Part shown: in pieces, positions 54,116 through 62,632 of the stretch
Position numbering within the stretch: the first letter of the stretch is position 1
Layout of the letters: each line of letters begins with the position of its first letter
NCBI GenBank assembly: GCA_965196605.1
Contig: CBDAKK010000008.1
Location: 620,001 to 684,000, forward strand
Length of the DNA: 64,000 nucleotides
From: CBDAKK01 sp965196605
GTDB taxonomy: Bacteria > Spirochaetota > Spirochaetia > WTKD01 > G963693115
Direction of reading: 5' to 3'
Program-made: the position numbers and the translations under genes
The notes under the pieces: generated by a model
The model's input: the letters and a program-made list of their open reading frames with translations, nothing else
The model's database searches: none
What the model was told of the DNA's origin: nothing

Positions 54116-55438
54116 ATGAGTGCTACTTCACAGGAAATAAAGAAAGCCATAGAGAGTATTTCGGGCAAAAGGCGGCTTACACTGTTAGCAAAGTACGTGC
54201 AGTCGCACTACAAAGCGCCTGAAAAAGTGCTGAGCAGCATAAACGAGGGCGAATACAGCCCCAACGAGGTCATAGCGCACTTGCGCCTTGTTGTTAGTCA
54301 CCTCAAAAGCCTGTGCGCAAACGACGGGAGACAACTAACGCGCTACTACTCAAGCGCGCGTGCAAAAGACGTGCTCAAGGCATTGCAGCCACTTGCAAAG
54401 CTCTGTGAAAACCTCTCCGCAAGTTCTAGCGAAACGGCAGTGCGCACAGCCTTTTTGGCAGTGCCCCGTGCACTTGAAACGCTTAAAAGCATTCTAGGAC
54501 CCTTCACGGACATAAAGCTTGCTGTAGAGCTTGAAGACATAGCGGGGCAGTTGAGCGCCTTTCAAGAAACCATAAGCGACATGCACGCCACCAGCGCCGA
54601 GGTTAGCAGCATGGCGCAGGCAATTAAGAAAACGCACACGCTCTCTAGTAGCCAAGCTACAATAGCAAGCGAACTCATAGAAAACACCAAGGCGCTGGAA
54701 GCCCAGCTGGTTGCGCAAAAAGACGCAAGCAAGGAACTCTACGAACGCTCGCGCGTTATATCGCGTGGGGTGGAGCGTCAACAAGAGGAGCTAGAAAAGC
54801 GCTATGACGAAGTACGCCGTGACCACGCAGAAATAACCGCACTGAAAAACAAGTGCAATGACGCCTACACTGACCTGAGCACCAAGGCACAAGAATTTGA
54901 CAGCGCCACTAAGACGCTGGAAGAAACAAGCCACCGCATACGCACGCTGACCGCGCAAGCCCAGCAAGTACTCAACCTCTCGCACGGCGCCGGGCTTTTA
55001 CACACCTACCGCGGGCTGTACCACGAAGCACGCAAAAAGCGCTTTATACTCCCGTGGGTCTTTGGCATAGTGTGCAGCTTTGCAAGCACCCTTGCGCTCT
55101 CTGCCTTTAGCTACCTCGACTGGCGCGCCGTGCAGTCCTTTGGCATGTTTTTCAGCAAACCCTACAGCGTGCTACAAACACTCTTCATCCCCTTCATGCT
55201 CTTCATATTCTTTTTCTGCCTTGGTGGGTGGAGACGCCAAAAGCAACTCATAGACAAATACAAAGTCCGTTCTGTTGCGGTTGAGTCCTACCTCAAGCTT
55301 TCGGAACAACTACCAGTGCAAAGCCCTGAACGCAGCCGCAGCGCCGCAACCATTATGAAGCACATAGAGCAAGACTTCGGCGTGCTGGCTCACTCCATAT
55401 TTCAACACGAAGTAGAGCCTTACGCCGAAGCACTATAA
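54116..55438 (+). CDS. Coiled-coil protein with two C-terminal membrane helices
   Basis: 440 residues. The N-terminal ~130 residues are helical and Ser/Ala-rich. A long coiled coil spans ~150-300 (HTLSSSQATIASELIENTKALEAQL, ERQQEELEKRYDEVRRDHAEITALK). Two helices follow (FILPWVFGIVCSFASTLALSAFSYL and LQTLFIPFMLFIFFFCLGGW), separated by a short loop, then a basic tail. I know no family name. The layout suggests an inner-membrane protein with a large cytoplasmic coil, perhaps structural. The ATG is preceded only by AAGGG with no spacing. It ends convergent with adk. Confidence 0.72.
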   Translation: MSATSQEIKKAIESISGKRRLTLLAKYVQSHYKAPEKVLSSINEGEYSPNEVIAHLRLVVSHLKSLCANDGRQLTRYYSSARAKDVLKALQPLAKLCENLSASSSETAVRTAFLAVPRALETLKSILGPFTDIKLAVELEDIAGQLSAFQETISDMHATSAEVSSMAQAIKKTHTLSSSQATIASELIENTKALEAQLVAQKDASKELYERSRVISRGVERQQEELEKRYDEVRRDHAEITALKNKCNDAYTDLSTKAQEFDSATKTLEETSHRIRTLTAQAQQVLNLSHGAGLLHTYRGLYHEARKKRFILPWVFGIVCSFASTLALSAFSYLDWRAVQSFGMFFSKPYSVLQTLFIPFMLFIFFFCLGGWRRQKQLIDKYKVRSVAVESYLKLSEQLPVQSPERSRSAATIMKHIEQDFGVLAHSIFQHEVEPYAEAL

Positions 55439-55462
55439 TCCGCTTGCTCCTCAAGGCGCCTG

Positions 55463-56098
55463 CTAACGGCGTGCGCCAAGTGCCTTCATGGTTTGTTTAA
55501 GCACCACATCCATGGCCTTAGAGGCATCGATGTGTACGCACTCCTTCTTGTAGCCTATAAACTCCAGTATAGGGTGCGTCTTCTGCGTGTACACTTGAAA
55601 GCGCTTGACTATTTTTTCAGGCATGTCGTCCTCACGTTGTACAAGCGCTTCCCCCGTCTCGTCGTCTTGGTCGGCGACCTTGGGCGGGTCATAGGTTATG
55701 TGATACACACGCCCCGATGGCGGATGTACGCGACGCCCCGAAAGACGCTCCACCAAAATAGTCTCACTGATATCAAAGACAAGGTAATACGCAATACGAT
55801 GTGTGATATCCAGCCAATTTGCCTGTCCTAAGGTACGTGGATACCCATCCAATATGTAACCCCGCATGACATCCGCCTCTGCAAGGCGCGACTTCACCAA
55901 ATCGGTGGTAAGATTATCGGGAATAAGATCCCCCGATGCAAGAATATCCTCTATCTGCTTTCCAAGCTGAGTCTTACGCTTGATATGATCACGGAAGATG
56001 TCACCCGTGGAAATGTGAGGTATGGAATAATGCTGCGCAATGTGTTTTGCAATGGTGCTCTTCCCTGCGCCGGGAGGCCCAAATAGTACTATGTTCAT
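55463..56098 (-). CDS. adk: Adenylate kinase
   Basis: A 211-residue phosphotransferase interconverting AMP + ATP and 2 ADP. The P-loop is GPPGAGKST (residues 7-15), then STGDIFRDHI, DGYPRTLGQANWL and ERLSGRRVHPPSGRVYHITY, which is the LID start. The LID is of the long type but lacks the four zinc Cys residues. VYTQKTHPILEFI is the usual C-terminal helix. I chose ATG 56098 over the frame's earlier ATG 56113 because family members start MNIVLFGPPG. GGGGGT directly precedes it. Confidence 0.95.
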   Translation of the reverse strand: MNIVLFGPPGAGKSTIAKHIAQHYSIPHISTGDIFRDHIKRKTQLGKQIEDILASGDLIPDNLTTDLVKSRLAEADVMRGYILDGYPRTLGQANWLDITHRIAYYLVFDISETILVERLSGRRVHPPSGRVYHITYDPPKVADQDDETGEALVQREDDMPEKIVKRFQVYTQKTHPILEFIGYKKECVHIDASKAMDVVLKQTMKALGARR

Positions 56099-56139
56099 AC
56101 CCCCATGGTACAAGAAACACCAAAGCTACGCACGCGCTT

Positions 56140-56760
56140 TGTCTTTGTGGGGGGAGTGTCCCCCCACGCCCCCCCTTGGGGTGAGACGCGGTATTGCGCT
56201 ACGCGCGTGATGCTGCACGCCGTGTGTGTTGTAGCTGGCGCTGTGTTGCTCACGCTTTTTGTTGCCAAGCAGCGGTCTTAAATACGCTATCTATTCGGGT
56301 GGCCGTTCTTTCTTTTCTTTTTTTGAGGACGCAAAAAAAGAAAAGAAAGAACCAAAGAAAAGAAAAAAACAGCCTGTGTGCTAAAGCAGTGATGACATAG
56401 ATACTGCGCGCAAGCATGAAGATTGTATGGAAGTAAGTTTGTGTGAGTGCTCGCACCAAAGAAGCAAGCACCAAAGTCACGAGCGAAGCGAGGGGATGCA
56501 AACTATTGCATAAGCACCGCTGTGCGGTGCAAATATGGAGCTTGCATCAAAAGAAAAGAAAAAGAACCAAAAAGTCGCGAGCGTAGCGAGGGGGTGCTGA
56601 CATTCAGATTGCGAAGCGAAGCGTAGCAAAAATGGAGTACTCGCACCAAAGAAAAACATCCTGTGTGCTAAAGCAGTAATGACAGAGATACTGTTTGCAA
56701 GCATGGAGATTGTATGGAAGTAAGTTTGTCTGAGTGCGCTGCTCACTATCTATGGGGGGC
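56140..56760. repeat. Composite intergenic repeat island downstream of adk start
   Basis: The hairpin end GTGGGGGGAGTGTCCCCCCAC lies at 56147-56167. CTTTCTTTTCTTTTTTT and AAAAAAAGAAAAGAAAG arms flank GAGGACG (56308-56350). GAGCGAAGCGAGGGGATGC lies near 56485, and the ATGGAGCTTGCATC, GGGTGCTGACATTCAG and GCACCAAAGAAAAACATCC modules follow, the last units partly duplicated (56370-56470 and 56640-56735). No gene seen. Confidence 0.7.
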
Positions 56761-56929
56761 TACGCCGTAGGGACTTAAGACGTGGGGTGCAAGTATGGTG
56801 TGGTCTAGGGCGAGGGAGGTGTTCCCTTAGGGCGGAGGGAGTGCGTAGTCTAGGGCTGGCTAGCGCGTAGCCTAGTGCGGCATGATTGCGTAGTCTAGTG
56901 CGGGTTGTGCGTGTGCCCGCACAGGCGGG

Positions 56930-56987
56930 GGAGGTGTTTCCACCAGTGTGAATGAGGGTTCACACTGGTGTTTTATGAAACACCTCC
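56930..56987. other. Long two-tier hairpin
   Basis: Outer arms GGAGGTGTTTC (56930-56940) and GAAACACCTCC (56977-56987) are perfect 11-bp partners. Inner arms CACCAGTGTGAA (56941-56952) and TTCACACTGGTG (56959-56970) are perfect 12-bp partners with a 6-base loop. A 6-base bulge TTTTAT lies on the 3' side only. In total 23 paired bases in noncoding DNA. No adjacent gene explains it. Confidence 0.8.
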
Positions 56988-57120
56988 AAATAAAGGAGGG
57001 TTTAGATTGTTTGTAAGGTATGTACAAAAACACCAGCGGTAACATAAGTAAATGTACGTCTCAAGACGCAATACCTCAAATATCTTATGTCCTTTTTTTG
57101 CAATTGCCTGTGTTTTTTTA

Positions 57121-57199
57121 TTGTACATACGATACATTATAATAGTAGTATAATAAGTTATAATAACTATCGCAAGGGGTATTTATGGAGTTTTATTAG
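57121..57199 (+). promoter_or_regulatory. Triple TATAAT with ribosome site and 4-codon frame
   Basis: TATAAT occurs at 57138, 57149 and 57159, that is every 10-11 bp, about one helical turn. AAGGGG precedes ATG 57185, which opens only MEFY before TAG. It may be the promoter and start of a gene since deleted by the repeat island that begins at 57218, or an orphan regulatory site. Confidence 0.45.
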
Positions 57200-57217
57200 A
57201 CTTATGTATTTTTTCCT

Positions 57218-57530
57218 TTGTGGGGGCTTGCCCCCACACCCCCCCCTTGGGTAAGACGCGGGTTTTGTGCTCTGCACGGGTAGTCCTCCGCCATGTGTGT
57301 TGCTCACGACTTTTCTCTTTTAGGTGCTACGCACGGGTGGCTTTGCTTGTTTGCTGTAGGTGCAAAGCACGGGTTGCTTTAGCTTGATTGCTCACGCTTT
57401 CTGTTGCCACGGCGCGGGACGCGATATGATGATGCCTCGGACGGCTGTACTTTCTTTCTTTTCTTTTTTTGCGACGAAAAGGAAAAGAAAGAAAGTACCA
57501 AAGAAAGAAAAGAAAACTCGCTAGCCTTAT
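57218..57530. repeat. Composite intergenic repeat island upstream of the Kelch gene
   Basis: The hairpin end GTGGGGGCTTGCCCCCAC lies at 57224-57241, followed by GGGTAAGACGCGGG. Then come the short 'gtgctacgcacgggt' module in two to three copies (57323-57385) and CTTTCTTTCTTTTCTTTTTTTGCG against AAAAGGAAAAGAAAG arms (57450-57515). The rest of the gap to 57848 is unique and AT-rich. An antisense frame at 57534-57761 has no coding support. Confidence 0.7.
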
Positions 57531-57848
57531 CAGCTATGACACGGGTATTGCGCATGCGCGATTATATCTACCTATATACGTAGGTACATTGAGGTGCTGC
57601 GCACAGGTGGCGCAGATTTGCTTCAGGTGTGGGGCTACGCCATAGGGGGTAAGAGATGGGTTTTTGGGGAGTTCTGCATCGTAAAATAGGCATATATCAC
57701 TATTGTTAAAGTAATGGACAAAGAGTGCTTGCATTAAATTACTACTATGAGTTATACTCAAGGGGTAAGGGATACAAAATGCTAAATAAACAAGTGCCTA
57801 TGTGGGTTTACTTGGGTTATTTGGTACACAAATGAATAAGGAGAATCT

Positions 57849-60596
57849 ATGAGAAAACACAACTTTTATGAGGGCATGATTCCCATGCCTGAGGACTTTG
57901 CGGCTTTGCAGGACAACGCGGAGGCGGCAGTGCGTGAGAGCAGCGTTGCGCTGAGTGGTGCGGGTGTGCTGGAGGGCTTGGAGCTGAGGCTGGACGGCGC
58001 GGCTAAAAACTTAAGCGTGACAGCGGGTAAGGGCTTGCGCGTGGACGGGCAGTTGCTACAGCTGGGCGCGGCGCAAGACTTAAAGCTGCCCAGCGACGGC
58101 AAGGCCTACGCCGTGGTTTTGCGCTACCAGAGTGCCGAGACGCAGGAGCGCGCAACCACCCTACAGGGTGAAGACACGTGGACGGAAAAACAAGACGAGA
58201 CGAGCGCGCTGGTGGTGGAATGGACACAAAGTAAGGACAAGCAACACCGACAGGCAGACGACCTTGTGCTCGGCACGCTGCAAAACGGCGTGCTTGACTT
58301 GGGTAAGCGCGAAGTGGCACAGGGCTGGCAGGCTGTGAAGACGCAGGCGCAGGCCTTGAAAGAGAACACCGCGGCGCTGGGCGGAAAGGGCGTGCTTGAG
58401 GGCTTGGAGCTGAAGCTGGACGCCACGGCTAACAAGCTGACCGTGCAAGCGGGTAAGGCGCTGCGCGCGGACGGGCAGCTGCTGCAACTGGGCGCGGCGC
58501 AAGACTTAAAGCTGCCCAGCGACAGCAGGGGCTACCGCGTGGTGCTACGCCACGAGGCGCAAAGTGGCAGCACAAAGGCACAGCTGGAGCAGAGCCCGCA
58601 AGCAGACGACCTTGTGCTGGGGCAGCTGCTACGCGACCCCCAAGACGCAGCTAAGCATGTGTTGGACCTAGCTAAGCGCGAGGTGGCGCGAGGTTGGCCC
58701 AGCCTGACCAGCGCGCCCTTTGGGGTCAAGAGCCCCCTGCTCACCCTCAACGCAGGAGAAAGCAGCAGCAGCATAAGCACGCCAACAGCCAATGTGCCGC
58801 ACATAAAGCGAACCAAGACGCCCTACACCGCGCCCTTTAGCGCCCGCTATGCCCACCAATGCGTGGCGTTTACCCCCAAGGGTAACAGTGCGCCACGCCT
58901 CTGGCTTATAGGGGGGAATGACGGTAGTAGAAAAAACGACGTGTGGTCTACGGCAGACGGAATAACGTGGCAGGAACACAAGGGTAAGGGTGTGCGCTTC
59001 AGCCCCCGCTACGCACACCAAGTAGTGGTATTTCAAAACAAGCTCTGGGTGCTGGGTGGCCGCACAAACAGTGACTTTTCAGACGAGGTGTGGTACAGCG
59101 ATGATGGCAAGGACTGGACACAGCACGGTGCAAGCCCCCGATTTAGTCCCCGCTATGACCATCAATGCGTGGTTTTTAAGGCTAAGGGCGACAGTGCCGA
59201 GAAGCTGTGGGTCATTGGTGGTTATGCAAATGGTAGTGGTAATAAAAATGACGTGTGGAGCTTTGACGGCAGCAACTGGGTCAATCACGGCAATGGCAAG
59301 TTCACTGCTCGTTACGCTCATCAAGTAGTTGCCTTTGGAGGTAGACTCTGGCTCATAGGGGGATATGATGGAAACTATCTTAATGATGTGCACTGGAGCG
59401 AGGATGGCATAAGCTGGCACAAGGAAAATTCCGCAAATTTCAGCCCACGCGCGCACCAATTGCTGACATACGAGAACAAAATGTGGGTAATTGGTGGTGA
59501 GACTAAGAATGGCTATGTCAACGACGTGTGGTCTACGCAGGACGGAATGAGTTGGCAGCCTGAGACGCAGGCAGCTGCCTTTAGCCCACGCTATGCACAC
59601 CAAGCGGTGGTTTTTAACAACAAAATGTGGGTCATAGGGGGGTTCACTGGCAATGGCATGGTAGCGGATGTGTGGAGCAGCACGGACGGCGTGGACTGGC
59701 ACGACTACGCGGTGGTGAAGGAGCAGCTGGTGCGCAAGGAGAAGCGTGTGGCGGGCCTGCGCGTGGAGCGCGGCAGCGCGGGGCAGAGCGTGCTTGCCTA
59801 CGCTGAAGACAGCGGGCAGTGGGAAATAGACGGACGCAGCATTGCGCTGGATGAAGCCGTAGCGCGTAACAAAGCCAAGCTGGACGCCCTGCGCGTGCAG
59901 CTGCTGGGGGAAATAAAAGCCGCGGAGCAAAGGGCAGAGAAGAAGGTACAACAAGTCAAGGCAGACGCTGCCAAGCACATAACAGACGCCAACGCAAAAA
60001 TAAGCAGCGCCAAGCAAGACGCCCTCAACGCCGCCGTACCCATCGGATTCATCTATGTTCAATATCCTCAACAAAAGGCTCCGAAAGCAGGAACATATAA
60101 AACGCCCTCCGGAGCATATCACACGGTAGACTCTCGTTACGCCTTTCAGTGGCCAGGATCTTGGGAAATCGTCAATTATATAGCTGCATTCTTTCGTGCT
60201 GAAGATGGCACTACTACCACTACACCAACAAATCTTGCAAATGACTTCTATGACGAAACCCATCGCGGAGCAACGACGGTTCAAGATGACGCCGGACGAA
60301 ATGTATACGCTGCTGTGTCGGGTGTATCAGAAACTTTTGCCTCGGATGGTGGTTCCGCATATGCGTTTACTAAAACAAGTAACTTTTTTAAAGTAGGTAC
60401 TCCAGTCCATACAGATGTGAGCGACGCTGGCATACTAGTTTTTAATGCTTCAAAAGTGTGGGGGGAATGCGCCACGGGCAACGAACTATATTATGATGCC
60501 CATGATAACAGTTATAAATTCAGAGATCTAGGTAATGGTCCTGCCGAGTTTCGTCCGCGCAACTACACCGTGCGTATATGGGAACGCATTGCATAA
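57849..60596 (+). CDS. Phage-tail-fibre-like protein with six Kelch repeats
   Basis: 915 residues, no signal peptide. N-terminal HNFYEGMIPMPEDFAALQ resembles baseplate/fibre attachment regions. Two tandem ~150-residue repeats follow (both with VLEGLEL, GQLLQLGAAQDLKLPSD and DDLVLG). Residues ~325-625 hold six Kelch blades (ARYAHQCVAF...LWLIGG...NDVWSTADGITW pattern), enough for a closed propeller. A coiled coil (~675-730) leads to a C-terminal domain ending RPRNYTVRIWERIA, as in phage tail collar/fibre tips. The last ~180 residues are encoded by more AT-rich DNA than the rest, as if swapped in. AAGGAG precedes the ATG. A propeller on a fibre suggests glycan or surface binding. It could serve a phage, a tailocin or a contractile injection device, but no other tail genes are in the window. 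Confidence 0.72.
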   Translation: MRKHNFYEGMIPMPEDFAALQDNAEAAVRESSVALSGAGVLEGLELRLDGAAKNLSVTAGKGLRVDGQLLQLGAAQDLKLPSDGKAYAVVLRYQSAETQERATTLQGEDTWTEKQDETSALVVEWTQSKDKQHRQADDLVLGTLQNGVLDLGKREVAQGWQAVKTQAQALKENTAALGGKGVLEGLELKLDATANKLTVQAGKALRADGQLLQLGAAQDLKLPSDSRGYRVVLRHEAQSGSTKAQLEQSPQADDLVLGQLLRDPQDAAKHVLDLAKREVARGWPSLTSAPFGVKSPLLTLNAGESSSSISTPTANVPHIKRTKTPYTAPFSARYAHQCVAFTPKGNSAPRLWLIGGNDGSRKNDVWSTADGITWQEHKGKGVRFSPRYAHQVVVFQNKLWVLGGRTNSDFSDEVWYSDDGKDWTQHGASPRFSPRYDHQCVVFKAKGDSAEKLWVIGGYANGSGNKNDVWSFDGSNWVNHGNGKFTARYAHQVVAFGGRLWLIGGYDGNYLNDVHWSEDGISWHKENSANFSPRAHQLLTYENKMWVIGGETKNGYVNDVWSTQDGMSWQPETQAAAFSPRYAHQAVVFNNKMWVIGGFTGNGMVADVWSSTDGVDWHDYAVVKEQLVRKEKRVAGLRVERGSAGQSVLAYAEDSGQWEIDGRSIALDEAVARNKAKLDALRVQLLGEIKAAEQRAEKKVQQVKADAAKHITDANAKISSAKQDALNAAVPIGFIYVQYPQQKAPKAGTYKTPSGAYHTVDSRYAFQWPGSWEIVNYIAAFFRAEDGTTTTTPTNLANDFYDETHRGATTVQDDAGRNVYAAVSGVSETFASDGGSAYAFTKTSNFFKVGTPVHTDVSDAGILVFNASKVWGECATGNELYYDAHDNSYKFRDLGNGPAEFRPRNYTVRIWERIA

Positions 60597-60607
60597 GGAG
60601 AAAAAAT

Positions 60608-61015
60608 ATGAGTACTAAAATATGTTACGAAATAGACAAAGACGGACAAATAATAGGGCAGTTTGGAAAATAACCCCCTGCAAACAACACCTTGAACATA
60701 GTTCACACCACCCCCCCGCCCGAGGCAATGCTCAAACCTCGCTGGGTCGGCAGTGCGGACGCGGGGCAATGGGTGGACGTGGCAACGCGCGCCGAGCATG
60801 AGGAGCACATTGACCAGCAGACCAGCGCGGCCATTAAGCAGTGGTGCAGGGGTAAGGGTAAGAATGAGGACTACTACATTAATTGCGGTATTCGCGTTGC
60901 TATAGGTGCGATTAGCGACAACACCAATGTGGACTTTCGACATTATCACGAGTACCGCACCTGCGTTGAAGCGCAAAAGAAACTAGCCAAAGTCAAAAAA
61001 GCTGCGCTAGTATAA
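60608..61015 (+). pseudogene. Small tail-fibre-assembly-like gene with in-frame TAA
   Basis: AAGGAGAAAAAAT precedes ATG 60608, which opens MSTKICYEIDKDGQIIGQFGK and then TAA (60671-60673). The same frame continues without loss as PPANNTLNIVHTTPPPEAM, then LKPRWVGSADAGQWVDVAT, to a stop at 61013. The combined ~135-residue product, with Pro-rich linker and PRWVG...GQWVDV, looks like the short accessory proteins found after phage tail fibres. A one-base change to TAA would explain the split. A TTG restart at 60692 has no ribosome site. It is directly downstream (11 bp) of the Kelch fibre gene. Confidence 0.6.
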
Positions 61016-61017
61016 CT

Positions 61018-61560
61018 TTTGGTGGGGGCAGCACGCCCCACGCGTGAAGCAAACCTGCGTCACCCGTGCGTAGCACCTCAAGGTACTTACGCCTATAGAT
61101 AGGTACATATACTCGCGCGTATGCGCAAAAGGCGTTTGCTTAATACGCGGGGCTGTGGGGGCTTGCCCCCACAGCGGCTTTTTCTTTTCTTTCTTTGGTA
61201 CTCTTCTTTCTTTTCTTTTGATGCAAGCTCCATGTTTGCACCGCACAGCGGTGCTTATGCAATAGTTTGCATCCCCTCGCTTCGCTCGTGAGCGTCGCAA
61301 GAAAAAGTCGAGAGCCGAAGGCGAACGGGTGCTGACATTCAGATTGCGGAGCGTAGCGTAGCAGAGATGGAGTATTCGCACCAAAGAAAGAAAGTACAGC
61401 CGTCCGAGGCGTCATCATAGTGCGTCACGCGCCTTGGCAACAGAAAGAATGCATACAATACCGCGTGAGCCATGGCGCAGACACCCGCGCGGAGCGCAGA
61501 TAAGCGTGATACCCCATGGGGGGGTGTGGGGGGACACTCCCCCCACAAAGCGCTTATGCA
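61018..61560. repeat. Composite intergenic repeat island upstream of the tRNA genes
   Basis: The hairpin ends are GTGGGGGCTTGCCCCCAC (61157-61174) and GTGGGGGGACACTCCCCCCAC (61535-61555), with an imperfect copy at 61022-61046. Between lie CTTTCTTTGGTACTCTTC (61187), ATGCAAGCTCCATGTTTGC, the reversed GAGGGGATG module (61255-61295), GGGTGCTGACATTCAG (61327), GCACCAAAGAAAGAAAGTAC and the CCGTCCGAGG module (61401). No gene is supported. Confidence 0.7.
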
Positions 61561-61568
61561 CATACAGC

Positions 61569-61597
61569 TTGTGTCATTTGCTTAAGATATCTATACT
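61569..61597 (+). promoter_or_regulatory. Promoter of the tRNA-Ser / tRNA-Arg / neuA unit
   Basis: TTGTGT (61569-61574), 17 bp, TATACT (61592-61597), 37 bp before tRNA-Ser. It begins right after the end hairpin of the repeat island. Confidence 0.55.
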
Positions 61598-61634
61598 AAT
61601 CAATATGTTTGTACGTATTGCGTGCAGCAGTAAC

Positions 61635-61722
61635 GGAGAAATGCGAGAGTGGTTGAATCGGGCTCCCTGCTAAGGAGTTGTGTTCTAACAGGGCACCGAG
61701 GGTTCGAATCCCTCTTTCTCCG
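61635..61722 (+). tRNA. tRNA-Ser (anticodon GCT)
   Basis: Acceptor arms GGAGAAA and TTTCTCC pair fully. The anticodon stem CTCC/GGAG encloses CTGCTAA with anticodon GCT, which reads AGC/AGU. The long variable arm identifies a serine tRNA. T arm GAGGGTTCGAATCCCTC. CCA is not encoded after the discriminator G. Confidence 0.95.
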
Positions 61723-61723
61723 T

Positions 61724-61797
61724 GTACCCATAGCTCAGCTGGATAGAGCATCAGATTGCGGTTCTGAAGGTCGGTGGTTCGAATCCACTTGGGTACG
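61724..61797 (+). tRNA. tRNA-Arg (anticodon GCG)
   Basis: Acceptor arms GTACCCA and TGGGTAC pair fully. The D arm has AGCTCAGCTGGATAGAGC. The anticodon loop TTGCGGT gives GCG, reading CGC and CGU without the ACG/inosine form used by many bacteria. T arm CGGTGGTTCGAATCCACTT. No encoded CCA. One base separates it from tRNA-Ser. Confidence 0.94.
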
Positions 61798-61806
61798 TAC
61801 ACAGCT

Positions 61807-62496
61807 ATGACACAATGCCTTGCTATTATTCCCGCTCGCAGTGGTTCTAAGGAGTTCACTGATAAAAACGTACGTCTTTTGTGCGGTAAGCCCTTGCTGG
61901 CCTACACGGTGGAGGCGGCACAGAGGAGTGGCGTGTTTGCTGAGGTGCTGGTTTCAACGGACAGTGAGGTTTACGCGCAGTTGGCACGGGGCTTGGGGGC
62001 GCAGGTGCCTTTTTTGCGTTCTGCCTCGCTTGCGGGGGACGCCGTGCCGCTTTCTGAGGTGACGCTTGATGTGCTGCGGCGCTTGCAGGGCATGGGGCGC
62101 AGTTATGACCACTGTTGCGTGCTGCAGCCAACTTGCCCCTTTCGTAGCGCGGAGGACATTGTGCAGGCTTATGAACTCATGCAGGAAAAGGACGCCGACG
62201 TGGTGGTGAGCGTGTGTGAGAAAAAGCACCCGTCCTACACGGGGGGTGAGTTGCCTGTAGACATGTCGCTGCACAATTTTATAGCCGCGCCCTACCGAAA
62301 CGTGCTGCGTCAAGGCATGAAGAAGTTTTATGAAATAAGCGGCGCCATGTGCTTTATGCGCGTACGGGCTTATATGCAAGAACAAAACCTCTACGGTGCA
62401 AAGTCCTACGCCCATGTCTTGAGCACGCGCAATGCGCTGGACATAGACACCGCCGTGGACTTTGCCTTGGCTGAGGTGCTACTGAGGCAAAACTAG
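61807..62496 (+). CDS. neuA: CMP-N-acylneuraminate cytidylyltransferase-like protein
   Basis: A 229-residue nucleotidyltransferase that activates a nonulosonic acid (sialic, legionaminic or pseudaminic type) with CTP. Signature AIIPARSGSKEFTDKNVRLLCGKPLLAYTV at the start, then VLVSTDSEVYAQLA, CVLQPTCPFRSAEDI and, near the end, LDIDTAVDFALAE with the metal-binding Asp pair. I chose ATG 61807, nine bases after tRNA-Arg. An earlier ATG lies inside the tRNA. No ribosome site is present. The product could supply sugar for the glycosyltransferases or for flagellar glycan, but no partner synthase genes are close by. Confidence 0.87.
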   Translation: MTQCLAIIPARSGSKEFTDKNVRLLCGKPLLAYTVEAAQRSGVFAEVLVSTDSEVYAQLARGLGAQVPFLRSASLAGDAVPLSEVTLDVLRRLQGMGRSYDHCCVLQPTCPFRSAEDIVQAYELMQEKDADVVVSVCEKKHPSYTGGELPVDMSLHNFIAAPYRNVLRQGMKKFYEISGAMCFMRVRAYMQEQNLYGAKSYAHVLSTRNALDIDTAVDFALAEVLLRQN

Positions 62497-62503
62497 CGCC
62501 CTA

Positions 62504-62625
62504 GTGCTTTGTGGGGGCAGCACGCTTGCCTTGGTGGGGGCACTCCCCCCACAAAGCGCTTATGCACATACAGCGTCTTACTCAAGGGGGGTGGGGGGGC
62601 TCCCCCCACACAAAGGCAAAGCGTG
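62504..62625. repeat. Hairpin repeats between neuA and hom
   Basis: GTGGGGGCA, GTGGGGGCACTCCCCCCAC (62533-62551) and GTGGGGGGGCTCCCCCCAC (62590-62608) lie in quick succession, with CTTACTCAAGGGG and AAAGGCAAAGCG as in other islands. They sit between two convergent genes. Confidence 0.75.
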
Positions 62626-62632
62626 TGAGCGA

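Noticed and set aside
57534..57761. 75-residue minus-strand frame before the Kelch gene
   Set aside because: It partly translates the repeat module and has no ribosome site or family match.
59079..60284. 401-residue antisense frame over the Kelch gene
   Set aside because: The sense strand encodes ordered Kelch blades; this frame has no recognisable domain.
61739..61806. ATG at 61774 as neuA start
   Set aside because: It lies inside tRNA-Arg and adds residues not expected before AIIPARSGS.
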